A stretch of DNA of 64,000 nucleotides, from positions 87,141 through 151,140 of the forward strand of contig JAHYIY010000002.1 in NCBI GenBank assembly GCA_019429255.1, written 5' to 3'. The position numbers and the translations under genes are program-made. The notes beneath the pieces are model-generated. The model saw nothing but the letters and a program-made list of their open reading frames with translations. It did no database searches and was not told the origin of the DNA. How positions within the stretch are numbered: the stretch's first letter is position 1; each line of letters starts with the position of its first letter. Below are positions 20,001 through 29,376 of this stretch, in pieces. This DNA is from Desulfuromonadales bacterium (GTDB lineage Bacteria > Desulfobacterota > Desulfuromonadia > Desulfuromonadales > Geopsychrobacteraceae).

Positions 20001-20539
20001 TCGCCACGCACGGCAAAGGTGCCCCGATCCTCGACCAGGGAAACTGGCTGGTAGCCAAGCTGCAGCAAGGCGTCGAGCAGGTTCTGGCGCCGATATTCTT
20101 CGTTCACCAGCAGGGGTAATACCACCTGGTTGAGAACCTGACGCGGAATAACCCGCTGCAACAGTGAGCGGATTGGCAGCACCAGGGCTTTTAAGCGGCT
20201 TGCCGCCAGCGCCGCCAGGGTCGCCAGGCGCATGGCCTCAAGTTCCGGATGGGGGGTCAGGGGATCGTAAGGATTCATCTCCCAATGAGGAAGAACTCCA
20301 ATCTGCTCGGTGCCGGGATGAAAAAGACACAGATCGTTGGCCAGTTGACGCGCCTGTTCCTGGGTGGGACAGAGGATGACCGTTAGCCCCTGCTGTTCAT
20401 TCAGCAGGCGCGCCAGCAACAGGGCTTCAGCGCCCTCCCGTAGACCAACAATATCGATGGTCTGCGTAGCTCCGCGAATGGCGTCAAGACAGGAGCGCAG
20501 GGTAGCGTTACGGATGTGGGTGGTTTCGGTCTGGCTCAT
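17051..20539 (-). CDS. mfd: Transcription-repair coupling factor
   Basis: 1162 aa; RecG-like helicase motifs ([37 protein letters not shown]) and UvrB-like N-terminus. Confidence 0.97.
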   Translation of the reverse strand: [1162 protein letters not shown]

Positions 20540-20564
20540 GGGCTTGTCGTTTTCACAAAAGGAA

Positions 20565-20587
20565 CGGGCGTGTCAATGACACGCCCG
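20565..20587 (-). terminator. Hairpin between nadA and mfd
   Basis: CGGGCGTGTC (20565-20574)/GACACGCCCG (20578-20587), then TTCCTTTT on the minus strand. Confidence 0.5.
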
Positions 20588-20619
20588 ACAGGCTGAACGT
20601 TCCGGTCACATTGATCAAA

Positions 20620-21537
20620 TCAGTCGCGTGGGACTGCCAGCATTCTTTCCAGGGCTGTCAACGCCCGTAAGCGCACCGGCTCAGGTACGGTAATGCGCGG
20701 CTCCAGGGTCTCCAGACTTTTAAGGATATCGTCCAGGCTGGTCAGTTTCATGTTAGGACAGATCAGCCCGCGGCTGGGAATGATAAATGTTTTGTCCGGG
20801 TTCTCCTTGCGTAAGCGCCAGAGTATCCCTTCTTCAGTGCCGACAATGAAGGTGGTTGCCGGATTGCTGCGGGCGAATTCGTACATGCCGCTGGTTGAAC
20901 AGATATGATCGGCCAAATCGAGAATTTCCGGTCGGCATTCCGGGTGAGCCATAAATAGAGCACCAGGGTTGTCGGCTTTGGCTTTAACGATTTCTTCAGT
21001 TTTCAGCCGATCATGGGTCGGACAATAACCTTCCCAGAAGATGTAGTCTTTTTCCGGCACCCGGCGGGCAATATAGCGGCCGAGGTTGCGATCGGGCACC
21101 ATCAGCAGTTTTTTCGCCGGCAGCGAGCGGGCAACGCTGATGGCGTTGGAGCTGGTACAGCAGATGTCGCTCTCGGCTTTAACCGCAGCGCTGGAGTTGA
21201 CGTAGGTAACCACCGTAGCATCGGGGTGCTGCGCTTTAAGTTCTTTGAGCCCTTCGGCGGTGACCATGTCGGCCATCGGACAGCCGGAATCGAGGCGCGG
21301 CAACAGTACGGTTTTATCCGGCGCTAGAATTGCAGCACTCTCGGCCATAAAATGGACGCCGCAGAAGACAATTACTTCACAGTCGGTTTTGGCGGCTTCC
21401 ATCGACAAGGCGAGGGAATCGCCGGTGATTTCTGCCACCGCCTGGACTTCGTCACGTTGATAGTTGTGGGCGATCAGCAGGGCGTTGCGCTCACGCGCCA
21501 ACTGGCGGATCTGTTGTTGTATAGCCTCTTGATTCAT
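20620..21537 (-). CDS. nadA: Quinolinate synthase A
   Basis: [45 protein letters not shown], conserved Cys for 4Fe-4S. Confidence 0.97.
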   Translation of the reverse strand: MNQEAIQQQIRQLARERNALLIAHNYQRDEVQAVAEITGDSLALSMEAAKTDCEVIVFCGVHFMAESAAILAPDKTVLLPRLDSGCPMADMVTAEGLKELKAQHPDATVVTYVNSSAAVKAESDICCTSSNAISVARSLPAKKLLMVPDRNLGRYIARRVPEKDYIFWEGYCPTHDRLKTEEIVKAKADNPGALFMAHPECRPEILDLADHICSTSGMYEFARSNPATTFIVGTEEGILWRLRKENPDKTFIIPSRGLICPNMKLTSLDDILKSLETLEPRITVPEPVRLRALTALERMLAVPRD

Positions 21538-21773
21538 TGCCTTTTTACCTTTTGTGAAGGGTCGTAAAATGAGCCAAATAATAGATCAAACCCCCTGATA
21601 TGTCAATTGTTTCACCTTTTTGTTGGGCGCTTGACAGGTGGAGCGCAAGGGGATATTCTCGCCCCAGTGCAGCGAAGACAAGTGCTGACATGGGTGTCTT
21701 TCCCTGTGATAACAGTACCCTGCTCCGTTCTCATGGCGATCCATGACGGCGTAACGACGAAAGGTCGATAGAT

Positions 21774-22145
21774 ATGTTCGGAATCGGGATGACGGAAATG
21801 ATTCTTATCGCCGCTCTGGCGCTGGTGATCCTGGGTCCGAAAAAGCTCCCTGACCTAGCGCGCTCCCTCGGCAAGGGGTTCGCCGAATTTAAACGCGCGA
21901 CCAATGAGCTCAAGAGTGCCATGGACTTGGAAACCGAGAAGGAAGAAGAGCGTTACAAGGCCGAGTTAAGGGAAAAATATAAGGGAAAAGCGGCCAGACT
22001 GCAGGCCGAAAAAGCAGCAGAAGTAGTCGCTGCAGAGGAAGAGGTAAAAGCGGACGGAATGTCTCCCGAAACACTTCCGGGGATGGATATGGCCGACAAG
22101 CAGCAGACGGATAGGGAAGATAAGGAGAACGCGCCTCATGCCTGA
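21774..22145 (+). CDS. tatB: Sec-independent translocase subunit TatA/TatB
   Basis: [43 protein letters not shown]. Confidence 0.92.
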   Translation: MFGIGMTEMILIAALALVILGPKKLPDLARSLGKGFAEFKRATNELKSAMDLETEKEEERYKAELREKYKGKAARLQAEKAAEVVAAEEEVKADGMSPETLPGMDMADKQQTDREDKENAPHA

Positions 22146-22905
22146 GGGAATGGCCATTACTGATCATCTGTCAGAGCTGAGAAAGCGCCTGGTGTATGCT
22201 GCGATTTCCTGGCTGGTGGCATTTCTCGGTTGTTACGCATTTGGGGAGCGGATTTTCGAAGAGATTGCCCAGCCGGTACGCGCCGCCCTGCCGGAAGGGA
22301 GTTCGCTGGTGTTCATCAGCGCGACGGAACCCTTTTTCACTATTCTCAAGGTGTCCGCTTTGGCCGGACTGGTGGTGGCCTTCCCGGTCATTATCTGGCA
22401 GGTATGGATGTTTGTTGCGCCGGGACTCTACGGCCACGAAAAGCGTTTTGCTATCCCTTTTGTGATGATCAGCTCGTTGTGCTTCGGTACCGGCACCTAT
22501 TTCGGTTTTTTCCTGGTGTTCCCGATGATCTTTTCCTTCCTGGTCAATTACGGTACTGCCGTCAGTGGCGTCGAGGCAATGCTCTCGATGGGAGCCTATC
22601 TGACCCTGGCAACACGTCTGCTGATCGCTTTTGGACTGGTGTTTGAGTTGCCCATTGTTATTTTCTTTCTGGCGCGTATGGGGATCGTCGACCATATCTG
22701 GCTGGCAAAAAACCGTAAATATGCACTCCTGGTGGCGTTTATTGTTGGTGCCACCCTGACCCCTCCCGATCTGATTTCCCAGGTTTCCATCGCTGTTCCC
22801 TTTGTTATTCTGTACGAGGTCGGGATTCTCGTTGCCCGGCTGTTCGGTAAGAAAAAAGAGGTCGATGAAGCGCTCGATGATGAAGTGGCAGCGGAATCTG
22901 ATTAG
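22138..22905 (+). CDS. tatC: Twin-arginine translocase subunit TatC
   Basis: [20 protein letters not shown], six TM segments, [12 protein letters not shown]. Confidence 0.96.
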   Translation: MPEGMAITDHLSELRKRLVYAAISWLVAFLGCYAFGERIFEEIAQPVRAALPEGSSLVFISATEPFFTILKVSALAGLVVAFPVIIWQVWMFVAPGLYGHEKRFAIPFVMISSLCFGTGTYFGFFLVFPMIFSFLVNYGTAVSGVEAMLSMGAYLTLATRLLIAFGLVFELPIVIFFLARMGIVDHIWLAKNRKYALLVAFIVGATLTPPDLISQVSIAVPFVILYEVGILVARLFGKKKEVDEALDDEVAAESD

Positions 22906-23137
22906 TTCCGTCATCATAAAAGTCAATTTTCCACCAAGACTCCAAGTACTCCAAGAAAAGCTGAAACTTGAGTTGTTAAAGGCAAAAGACTTCATTTTAT
23001 TAAATCAGAATTGCCTCTTTTGACGCTCTTGGTGTCTGGTGATTTTCGCATAATCTGTTCAAGTCAGTCATCATCTTTCCAAGGACACTCAGGCTGGTAG
23101 CGATGTTCATTAATCTGTTACAGGTGGATAATCCGCA

Positions 23138-24616
23138 ATGCGTCTGACCATCAAAATCACCCTGGCGATTCTGCTTGGTGTTGTGCTGATCTTTTCCGTT
23201 TACAGCTACCTGTCGATCCAGCGCGAACGTGAACAGCTCAAGCGTAACCTCAGTCGCGAAGCCCGTCATATTGGTGAAAGTTTGCGTGTTATCGTGACCG
23301 AGCTGTGGCAACAGCGCGGCGAGGACGAGGCTCTGGGTTTTCTGCTGCGCGCCAATCAGGGGTATTCCGAAACTCTGGTACGCTGGGTCTGGATCAGGGA
23401 GAATAGCCCCCTGTCTCATCAGCCCCGTGTTCCCCTTGCCCACCTTGATCGTCTGCGTTTTGAGGAAACTGTGACCCTGATGGCGGCCTCGGATGAAGGG
23501 TACGATTTTCTCTTAACCTATCTGCCGGTACTTATTCCTGGGGAGGATATGGGAGCCATCGAATTGACGGAATCGATGGAAGAAATGCACGACTACATCC
23601 AGGAGAGTTTACGCCGCTCGGCAATTGTGGTGGCGGCCCTGGTAGTATCGGGTCTGTTGTTGATGACCGTGCTTGGCAGTATCTGGGTTGGCAGACCGAT
23701 GCGCAAGTTGCGCGCCCAGGCTGAGCGCATTGGCACGGGGGATTTTACTACCAGCGTCAATCTTTCCGGCAGTGATGAACTGGCCGAGTTGTCTAGTACC
23801 ATTGAGCGGATGCGCGGGCAACTGGCCCAGGCGCGTGATGCCGAACAGGCAGCCCAAGCGGCAAAATTTGAGGCGCTGGAAAAATTACGCCACACCGAAC
23901 GGCTGGCGACCCTTGGTCAATTGTCAGCGGGGATGGCCCATGAACTGGGAACCCCCCTTAACGTCATTGCCGGCCGCGCCAAGCTGATTGCCCGTGAAGG
24001 GTTGCCGGCCGAGGATATTACCCGCTCGGCAAATATTATCCATGAGCAGGCACAGCGGATGACGGGCATTATGCGTCAGTTGCTGAGTTTTGCCCGGCGC
24101 GGCGAAGCACGTAAACAGCCCGTTGATATCAACCTGGTGATACATGCCGTGCTGCCATTACTCGAACCGACTCTCAATAAACAGCAGGTCGAATTCTGTG
24201 TCGAAGATACCCCGTCGGAACTGTTGGTATACGCCGATGCAGCACAATTGCAGCAAGTGTTGCTGAACTTGATTCTCAACGGTATCCACGCCATGCCTGC
24301 AGGGGGCAAGATCACCTTGTCGTGTTTTGCTGCTACGACTGTCACTGTCCCCGACAGTGTCGCAAACCCTGATCAATCATGGGCCTGCCTGCAGGTCACC
24401 GATGAAGGGAGCGGCATCGATCCCGAGGTTCAACAGCGCATGTTCGACCCCTTCTTTACTACCAAGGATGTGGGTGAGGGTACCGGGCTGGGATTGTCGA
24501 TTGCTTACGGTATCATCCAGGAACATGGTGGCTGGATCGCAGTTGACAGTGTTCCAGGTAACGGAAGCAGTTTCCGTGTTTATCTGCCACTGGCCTGCCG
24601 GGGCGGAGCGGCATGA
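23138..24616 (+). CDS. Two-component sensor histidine kinase
   Basis: Two TMs, HAMP, GQLSAGMAHELGTPLNVIAGRA H-box, GTGLGLSIAYGIIQEHGG. Confidence 0.93.
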   Translation: MRLTIKITLAILLGVVLIFSVYSYLSIQREREQLKRNLSREARHIGESLRVIVTELWQQRGEDEALGFLLRANQGYSETLVRWVWIRENSPLSHQPRVPLAHLDRLRFEETVTLMAASDEGYDFLLTYLPVLIPGEDMGAIELTESMEEMHDYIQESLRRSAIVVAALVVSGLLLMTVLGSIWVGRPMRKLRAQAERIGTGDFTTSVNLSGSDELAELSSTIERMRGQLAQARDAEQAAQAAKFEALEKLRHTERLATLGQLSAGMAHELGTPLNVIAGRAKLIAREGLPAEDITRSANIIHEQAQRMTGIMRQLLSFARRGEARKQPVDINLVIHAVLPLLEPTLNKQQVEFCVEDTPSELLVYADAAQLQQVLLNLILNGIHAMPAGGKITLSCFAATTVTVPDSVANPDQSWACLQVTDEGSGIDPEVQQRMFDPFFTTKDVGEGTGLGLSIAYGIIQEHGGWIAVDSVPGNGSSFRVYLPLACRGGAA

Positions 24617-25980
24617 GCGAGACAAGTTTGCCGGGGCGCATCCTGGTTATTGATGATGATCGAGCGCTGTGTGATCTGCTGAATGAGGATCTGCAGCAGC
24701 GCGGTCATCAGGTGTGGACAGCGCTGAAGGTGGCCCAGGCGCGTGAGGTGTTGAGCCTGCACCCGATCGATATTGTTCTGACCGACCTGAACATGCCGGA
24801 AATCAATGGCATCGACTTCTGTGCCGAACTGCACCAGCGCCGTCCCGATTTGCCGGTCATTATCATGACGGCCTTCGGCAGCCTTGAAACGGCGATTGCC
24901 GCGTTGCGGGCAGGAGCATACGATTTTGTCACCAAACCGGTCGATCTGGATCTGCTCAGCATTTCCCTCGATCGTGGTTTACAACATCGCCATTTGCAGG
25001 AAACGGTGCGCCGCTTGCAAGATCAGGTACGCCGCCAGCAACCGAAGGACGACCTGTTCGGCGAGAGCCCGCCGATGATCAAGCTCAAACAGCAGATTGC
25101 CCAGATCGCCGGTCTGGATACCTCGGTGCTGCTGGCGGGGGAAAGCGGCACCGGCAAGGAGCTGGTTGCGCGTTCTTTGCACCACCAGAGTCAGCGCGGC
25201 AGTGGCCCTTTTGTTGCTGTCAACTGTGCGGCGCTGCCGGAAAATTTGCTGGAAAGTGAGCTCTTCGGGCATGTTCGCGGTGCTTTTACCGATGCTCGCG
25301 AAGCACGCAAGGGTCTGTTCGTTGAGGCTGCAGGCGGCACTCTGCTGCTTGACGAGATTGCTGAACTGCCGTTGGCGCTGCAGCCGAAACTGTTGCGGGT
25401 GCTTGAAGACCACCGCGTCCGGCCGTTGGGCGGCAGTGGCGAAATCGCCTGTGATGTCCGGATTATCGCCGCCAGTCACCGTGATCTGGGTCAGGCCGTG
25501 GCGGCCGGACATTTTCGCAGCGACCTTTTCTATCGTCTGAATGTGATCCAGCTCGAACTGCCCCCTTTGCGCCGGCGCGGAGATGATATTCTGCTACTGG
25601 CGATGAAGTTTATCCAACAGATCAGTAAGCGTTTTGGCAAATCGGTGCTCGGTCTGGCGCAACCAGCGGCGGCTTGCCTGCTGGCCTATTCCTGGCCCGG
25701 CAACGTGCGTGAGCTGCGCAACACGATTGAGCGGGCTGTTGCCCTGACCCTCCACGACACCATTACCGTTGATGATCTTCCCGATGTCGTCCGTCATTCT
25801 GCCGGCAGCGCGCCGCTACCGGCCAGCCTGCATAACGGGCAGACGATTATTCCTCTGGAAGAGATGGAGCAGCGTTACATTCAGCAGGTACTTGATCGGC
25901 TGGATGGCAACCGTACTCTGGCTGCTCGCCTGCTTGGTGTTGACCGCAAAACCCTCTATCGCAAGCTTAAGGACAACTGA
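24613..25980 (+). CDS. Sigma54-dependent response regulator (NtrC family)
   Basis: REC domain, AAA+ GESGTGKELVARSLH, ELFGHVRGAFTDA (GAFTGA-type loop), Fis-type HTH C-terminus. Confidence 0.95.
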   Translation: MSETSLPGRILVIDDDRALCDLLNEDLQQRGHQVWTALKVAQAREVLSLHPIDIVLTDLNMPEINGIDFCAELHQRRPDLPVIIMTAFGSLETAIAALRAGAYDFVTKPVDLDLLSISLDRGLQHRHLQETVRRLQDQVRRQQPKDDLFGESPPMIKLKQQIAQIAGLDTSVLLAGESGTGKELVARSLHHQSQRGSGPFVAVNCAALPENLLESELFGHVRGAFTDAREARKGLFVEAAGGTLLLDEIAELPLALQPKLLRVLEDHRVRPLGGSGEIACDVRIIAASHRDLGQAVAAGHFRSDLFYRLNVIQLELPPLRRRGDDILLLAMKFIQQISKRFGKSVLGLAQPAAACLLAYSWPGNVRELRNTIERAVALTLHDTITVDDLPDVVRHSAGSAPLPASLHNGQTIIPLEEMEQRYIQQVLDRLDGNRTLAARLLGVDRKTLYRKLKDN

Positions 25981-26007
25981 TCCCTCCCCAAATTTTCTTA
26001 GTAGTTC

Positions 26008-26040
26008 GGGGCAATATGCCCCATCGAGTCATTCTGCCCC
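26008..26040 (+). promoter_or_regulatory. Candidate enhancer (UAS) upstream of sigma54 promoter
   Basis: GGGGCA-ATA-TGCCCC (26008-26022) plus a second TGCCCC half-site (26035-26040), 43-75 bp upstream of the -24/-12 element. Confidence 0.5.
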
Positions 26041-26082
26041 ACCCTGTCACAGGTTAACCGCCTGAAACATCAGTGATTCCCT

Positions 26083-26099
26083 TTGGCACAGCCTTTGCT
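26083..26099 (+). promoter_or_regulatory. Sigma54 -24/-12 promoter
   Basis: TTGGCACAGCCTTTGCT: GG and GC separated by exactly 10 nt, matching TGGCAC-N5-TTGC. Confidence 0.75.
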
Positions 26100-26192
26100 C
26101 ATAGAAGTATACGCCTATAAAAGGGATAGAGCTATGTTAGCTGGCTCTATCAGATATGTCACTTTGTTACCGGAGATAAATGTAAAGCGCCC

Positions 26193-26591
26193 ATGGAAGC
26201 TGTTTGCCTTGATCTGACCCCGCGTGTACTTCTCGCCGAAGATGATAAAGAGTTGCGTGAGCTGCTCGCTCTGGTGCTGGAAAATGCCAGCTACGAGGTG
26301 TGTCAGTGCAGTAACGGAGAACAGCTCTTGGCCAGGCTTACAGAGCAGCGATCTTTCAATCTGGTGATCAGTGATATCCGCATGCCTGGATTAGACGGCC
26401 TCGAAGTTCTGGCCCGACGCAGTGGTAAGATGCAGGAGATCCCCTTTATCTGCATGACCGCCTTCGGTGATGAGCGTATCCACCGCAGGGCGCGGGATCT
26501 GGGTGCAGCGGCTATCATTGATAAACCTTTTGATCTGGACGAGATGATGGAACTGGTCGCGCATGTTTGTCTCCGCAGCGAGCGCAATTAA
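26193..26591 (+). CDS. Single-domain response regulator
   Basis: VLLAEDDKELRELLALVLENASYEV...VISDIRMPGLDGLEVL...IIDKPFDLDEM. Confidence 0.92.
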   Translation: MEAVCLDLTPRVLLAEDDKELRELLALVLENASYEVCQCSNGEQLLARLTEQRSFNLVISDIRMPGLDGLEVLARRSGKMQEIPFICMTAFGDERIHRRARDLGAAAIIDKPFDLDEMMELVAHVCLRSERN

Positions 26592-26602
26592 AGGAGTCGA
26601 TC

Positions 26603-28066
26603 ATGGCAAAAAATAAATATATTGGAATTTTAGCGTTGTTGCTGACCCTGCTGGTTAGTGGATTCTCTCCTCTGTCGGCACAAGACAGCGGTCTTGACAG
26701 CTTGCGTGAAACGGGTAAAGCCTTTCGCAGTGTTGCCCGGGATGTTTCGCCGGCGGTTGTCTACATCCAGGTGGAAAAGGAAGTCCAGGTGCGCAGCCGT
26801 GATCCTTGGACTAACCCCTTTGAGGGCAGCCCCTTTGGTGAAGAGTTTTTTCGCCGCTTTTTTGGCGAGCCACCGCGGGGAGAAGCTCCGGATCGCCCTC
26901 AGCGCCGAACGACAGGTCAGGGCTCGGGCTTTTTAATCTCTGCTGATGGCTACATCATGACCAACAATCATGTTGTCGGGGATGCTGACAAAATCACCGT
27001 GCAATTTCAGGATGGCCGGGAATTTGAGGCCGAGCTGGTAGGTGCCGACCCTCCCACAGATGTCGCCCTGATCAGAATCGATGCGAAAGAAGAACTTCCT
27101 TACATCAAGTTGGGTGATTCAGATCATCTTGAAGTTGGTGATTGGGTGCTGGCCTTTGGCAATCCCTTTGGTCTGTCTCATACCATGACCGCCGGGATTG
27201 TCAGCGCCAAAGGGCGCAGTGGCATCGGTCTGACCGATTACGAAAATTTCATCCAGACCGATGCCGCCATCAATCCGGGTAATTCCGGCGGACCACTGGT
27301 CAATCTGGACGGTGAGGCGATTGGCATGAACACAGCGATCTTCAGTCGCAGTGGCGGTTACATGGGCATTGGCTTCGCTATTCCCATCAATATGGCCAAA
27401 AATATTTATCTGCAGCTGGCTGAACACGGCAAGGTTACCCGCGGCCGTATTGGCGTCTACATTCAGGACCTGACCCGCGAACTGGCGGAATCCTTTGATA
27501 TCGATCAGCGCCAGGGGATACTGGTATCGCAGGTGATGGAAGGTTCTGCAGCAGAAAAGGGTGGACTTAAACAGGGGGATGTCATCATCAAATTAAACGG
27601 CGCTGAGGTTGAAAATGTTGCTGCGTTTCGCAACCAGGTGGCTTTGACCCGTCCCGGTACCACCATTGAACTGGAAATTTTGCGTAAGGGTAAAGTGCGC
27701 AAACACAAGATCGTTGTTGATACCATGGAAGTCGAAATCGCCGCAGGGGAAGGAGCGCCGGCTGCTGAAGCCGGCACGGATGCCTTGCCCCAGATCGGTT
27801 TGCGGTTGCAGAAGTTGACCGCGGAGTTGGCCGAGCAGTTCGGCTATCAGCAAAATCGTGGGGTGTTAGTGGCGGCGGTTGAACCTGGATCGGTAGCCGC
27901 GCGCGCTGGTATCGAGGCCGGTGCCCTGATTGAAGAGGTTAACCGGGCCGATGTTAATGATCCTAAGGAGGTTGTTTCTCTGATCGAAAAGAGTAAAAGG
28001 GATACGGTTCTGTTGCTGGTCCGGCAAGGCAGTGGCAGCCGCTATATTGCTTTGCGCTACAGATAG
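26603..28066 (+). CDS. HtrA/DegP-family periplasmic serine protease (ORF track start 26567; likely start MAKNKYIG)
   Basis: Signal peptide, QGSGFLISADGYIMTNNHVV, DAAINPGNSGGPLVN, two PDZ domains. Confidence 0.95.
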   Translation: MAKNKYIGILALLLTLLVSGFSPLSAQDSGLDSLRETGKAFRSVARDVSPAVVYIQVEKEVQVRSRDPWTNPFEGSPFGEEFFRRFFGEPPRGEAPDRPQRRTTGQGSGFLISADGYIMTNNHVVGDADKITVQFQDGREFEAELVGADPPTDVALIRIDAKEELPYIKLGDSDHLEVGDWVLAFGNPFGLSHTMTAGIVSAKGRSGIGLTDYENFIQTDAAINPGNSGGPLVNLDGEAIGMNTAIFSRSGGYMGIGFAIPINMAKNIYLQLAEHGKVTRGRIGVYIQDLTRELAESFDIDQRQGILVSQVMEGSAAEKGGLKQGDVIIKLNGAEVENVAAFRNQVALTRPGTTIELEILRKGKVRKHKIVVDTMEVEIAAGEGAPAAEAGTDALPQIGLRLQKLTAELAEQFGYQQNRGVLVAAVEPGSVAARAGIEAGALIEEVNRADVNDPKEVVSLIEKSKRDTVLLLVRQGSGSRYIALRYR

Positions 28067-28122
28067 GAACATAGGTCAACCGGGGCTCTGCTCAGCGTCG
28101 GAAGGCCATCACATACTTTTAT

Positions 28123-28177
28123 TGAACGTTACCTCCTACGTTCATTTTGGGGAATCAGCAGGGTTCCCCTTTTTTTT
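28123..28177 (+). ncRNA. Candidate htrA 3'-UTR sRNA: anti-SD-loop hairpin followed by intrinsic terminator
   Basis: TGAACGT (28123-28129)-TACCTCCT-ACGTTCA (28138-28144), then GGGGAA...TTCCCC (28149-28169) and an 8-T run. Confidence 0.4.
28149..28177 (+). terminator. Rho-independent terminator after htrA-like gene
   Basis: GGGGAA (28149-28154)/TTCCCC (28164-28169) followed by TTTTTTTT. Confidence 0.85.
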
Positions 28178-28262
28178 ATCCAAAATCTGCGTTAAAAGCA
28201 GTTAGACTTAATTCTTGTCGGAATCATGTGGCGTGCGGTTCGGAAATGACAGGAGCCTATTA

Positions 28263-28640
28263 ATGAAATTCAAGCTTATTGTGTTCACAGTGTTGCTGGC
28301 TGTGGTTCTGGCTTTTGTATACCAGAACAGTGTCCCGGTGGCGGTGCGTTTTTTCAATGGGGAGTATGTGCTGCCTTTTGCCTTGTTGCTGATGGTGGTT
28401 CTTGCTGTCGGGGTGCTGCTGGGAATGCTGCTGGTATTAAGGCGCCAGTCCTATAACAGAAAGAAAAAGACTGCCAAAGAAGCCCAGCAAAAGGTGGCGG
28501 CTGCTACAGCTGCCAGTGATGCCGGCCATGCCGGTCAAGATTCAGTGACCGAACCGCTGGCGCAGGAAACAACCGTTGTAACAGGAGAAGATCATGAGTC
28601 AAACAATACTGATCACCGGGGCAACAGCAGGGTTTGGTAG
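28263..28640 (+). CDS. LapA/DUF1049-domain membrane protein
   Basis: MKFKLIVFTVLLAVVLAFVYQNSVPVAVRFFNGEYVLPFALLLMVVLAVGVLLGMLL. Confidence 0.8.
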   Translation: MKFKLIVFTVLLAVVLAFVYQNSVPVAVRFFNGEYVLPFALLLMVVLAVGVLLGMLLVLRRQSYNRKKKTAKEAQQKVAAATAASDAGHAGQDSVTEPLAQETTVVTGEDHESNNTDHRGNSRVW

Positions 28641-29376
28641 CGCTTGTGCCCGTCTGTTTGCCCATCATGGCTGGCAACTGATCCTTGCTGGCCGCCGCGC
28701 CGAACGCCTGCAGGCGTTACAGCAGGAACTCGGAGACGCGGTCAGCGCTATCTTGACCCTTGATGTGCGTGATCGAGGGGCGGTGTTCACCCAGCTTGGC
28801 GATCTGTCTGCTGTCGATGTGTTGCTCAATAATGCCGGTTTGGCCCTGGGGCTGGAACCCGCCTGGGATGTTGATATTGATGACTGGGATACCATGATCG
28901 ACACCAATATCAAGGGACTGACTTACTGTACCCGGGCGCTGTTGCCACAGATGGTCAAGCGCAACAGCGGTCATGTCGTCAATATCGGGTCCACCGCCGG
29001 TAGCTGGCCCTATCCGGGTGGTAATGTCTACGGTGCCACCAAGGCCTTTGTGGAGCAATTCAGCCGTAATCTGCGTGCTGATTTGCTTGGGAAGCGGGTG
29101 CGGGTTACCTATATTGCGCCGGGAATGGCCGAGAGTGAATTTTCCCAGGTGCGCTTCAAGGGGGATACGGACAAGGCCGCCCAGGTGTATCGGGGAGTTA
29201 CCCCCTTGCGCCCTGAAGATATTGCCGCAACCGTCTACTGGGTGGTCACCCAGCCCTCCCATGTCAATATTAATGCCATTGAATTGATGCCGGTTCAGCA
29301 GAGCTGGAATGCTCTGGCGGTTCAACGCGATGAAAACAAATCCCTAAAGGACAGGGCGGCTGCTGTCGACAGGTAG
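28594..29376 (+). CDS. Short-chain dehydrogenase/reductase (YdfG-like)
   Basis: ILITGATAGFGSACARLF, NNAGLALG, GSTAGSWPYPGGNVYGATKAFV. Confidence 0.93.
   Translation: MSQTILITGATAGFGSACARLFAHHGWQLILAGRRAERLQALQQELGDAVSAILTLDVRDRGAVFTQLGDLSAVDVLLNNAGLALGLEPAWDVDIDDWDTMIDTNIKGLTYCTRALLPQMVKRNSGHVVNIGSTAGSWPYPGGNVYGATKAFVEQFSRNLRADLLGKRVRVTYIAPGMAESEFSQVRFKGDTDKAAQVYRGVTPLRPEDIAATVYWVVTQPSHVNINAIELMPVQQSWNALAVQRDENKSLKDRAAAVDR

Noticed and set aside
22171-22995. 274-aa minus-strand ORF over tatC
   Set aside because: Antisense to unmistakable TatC; His/Gln/Asn-rich shadow composition
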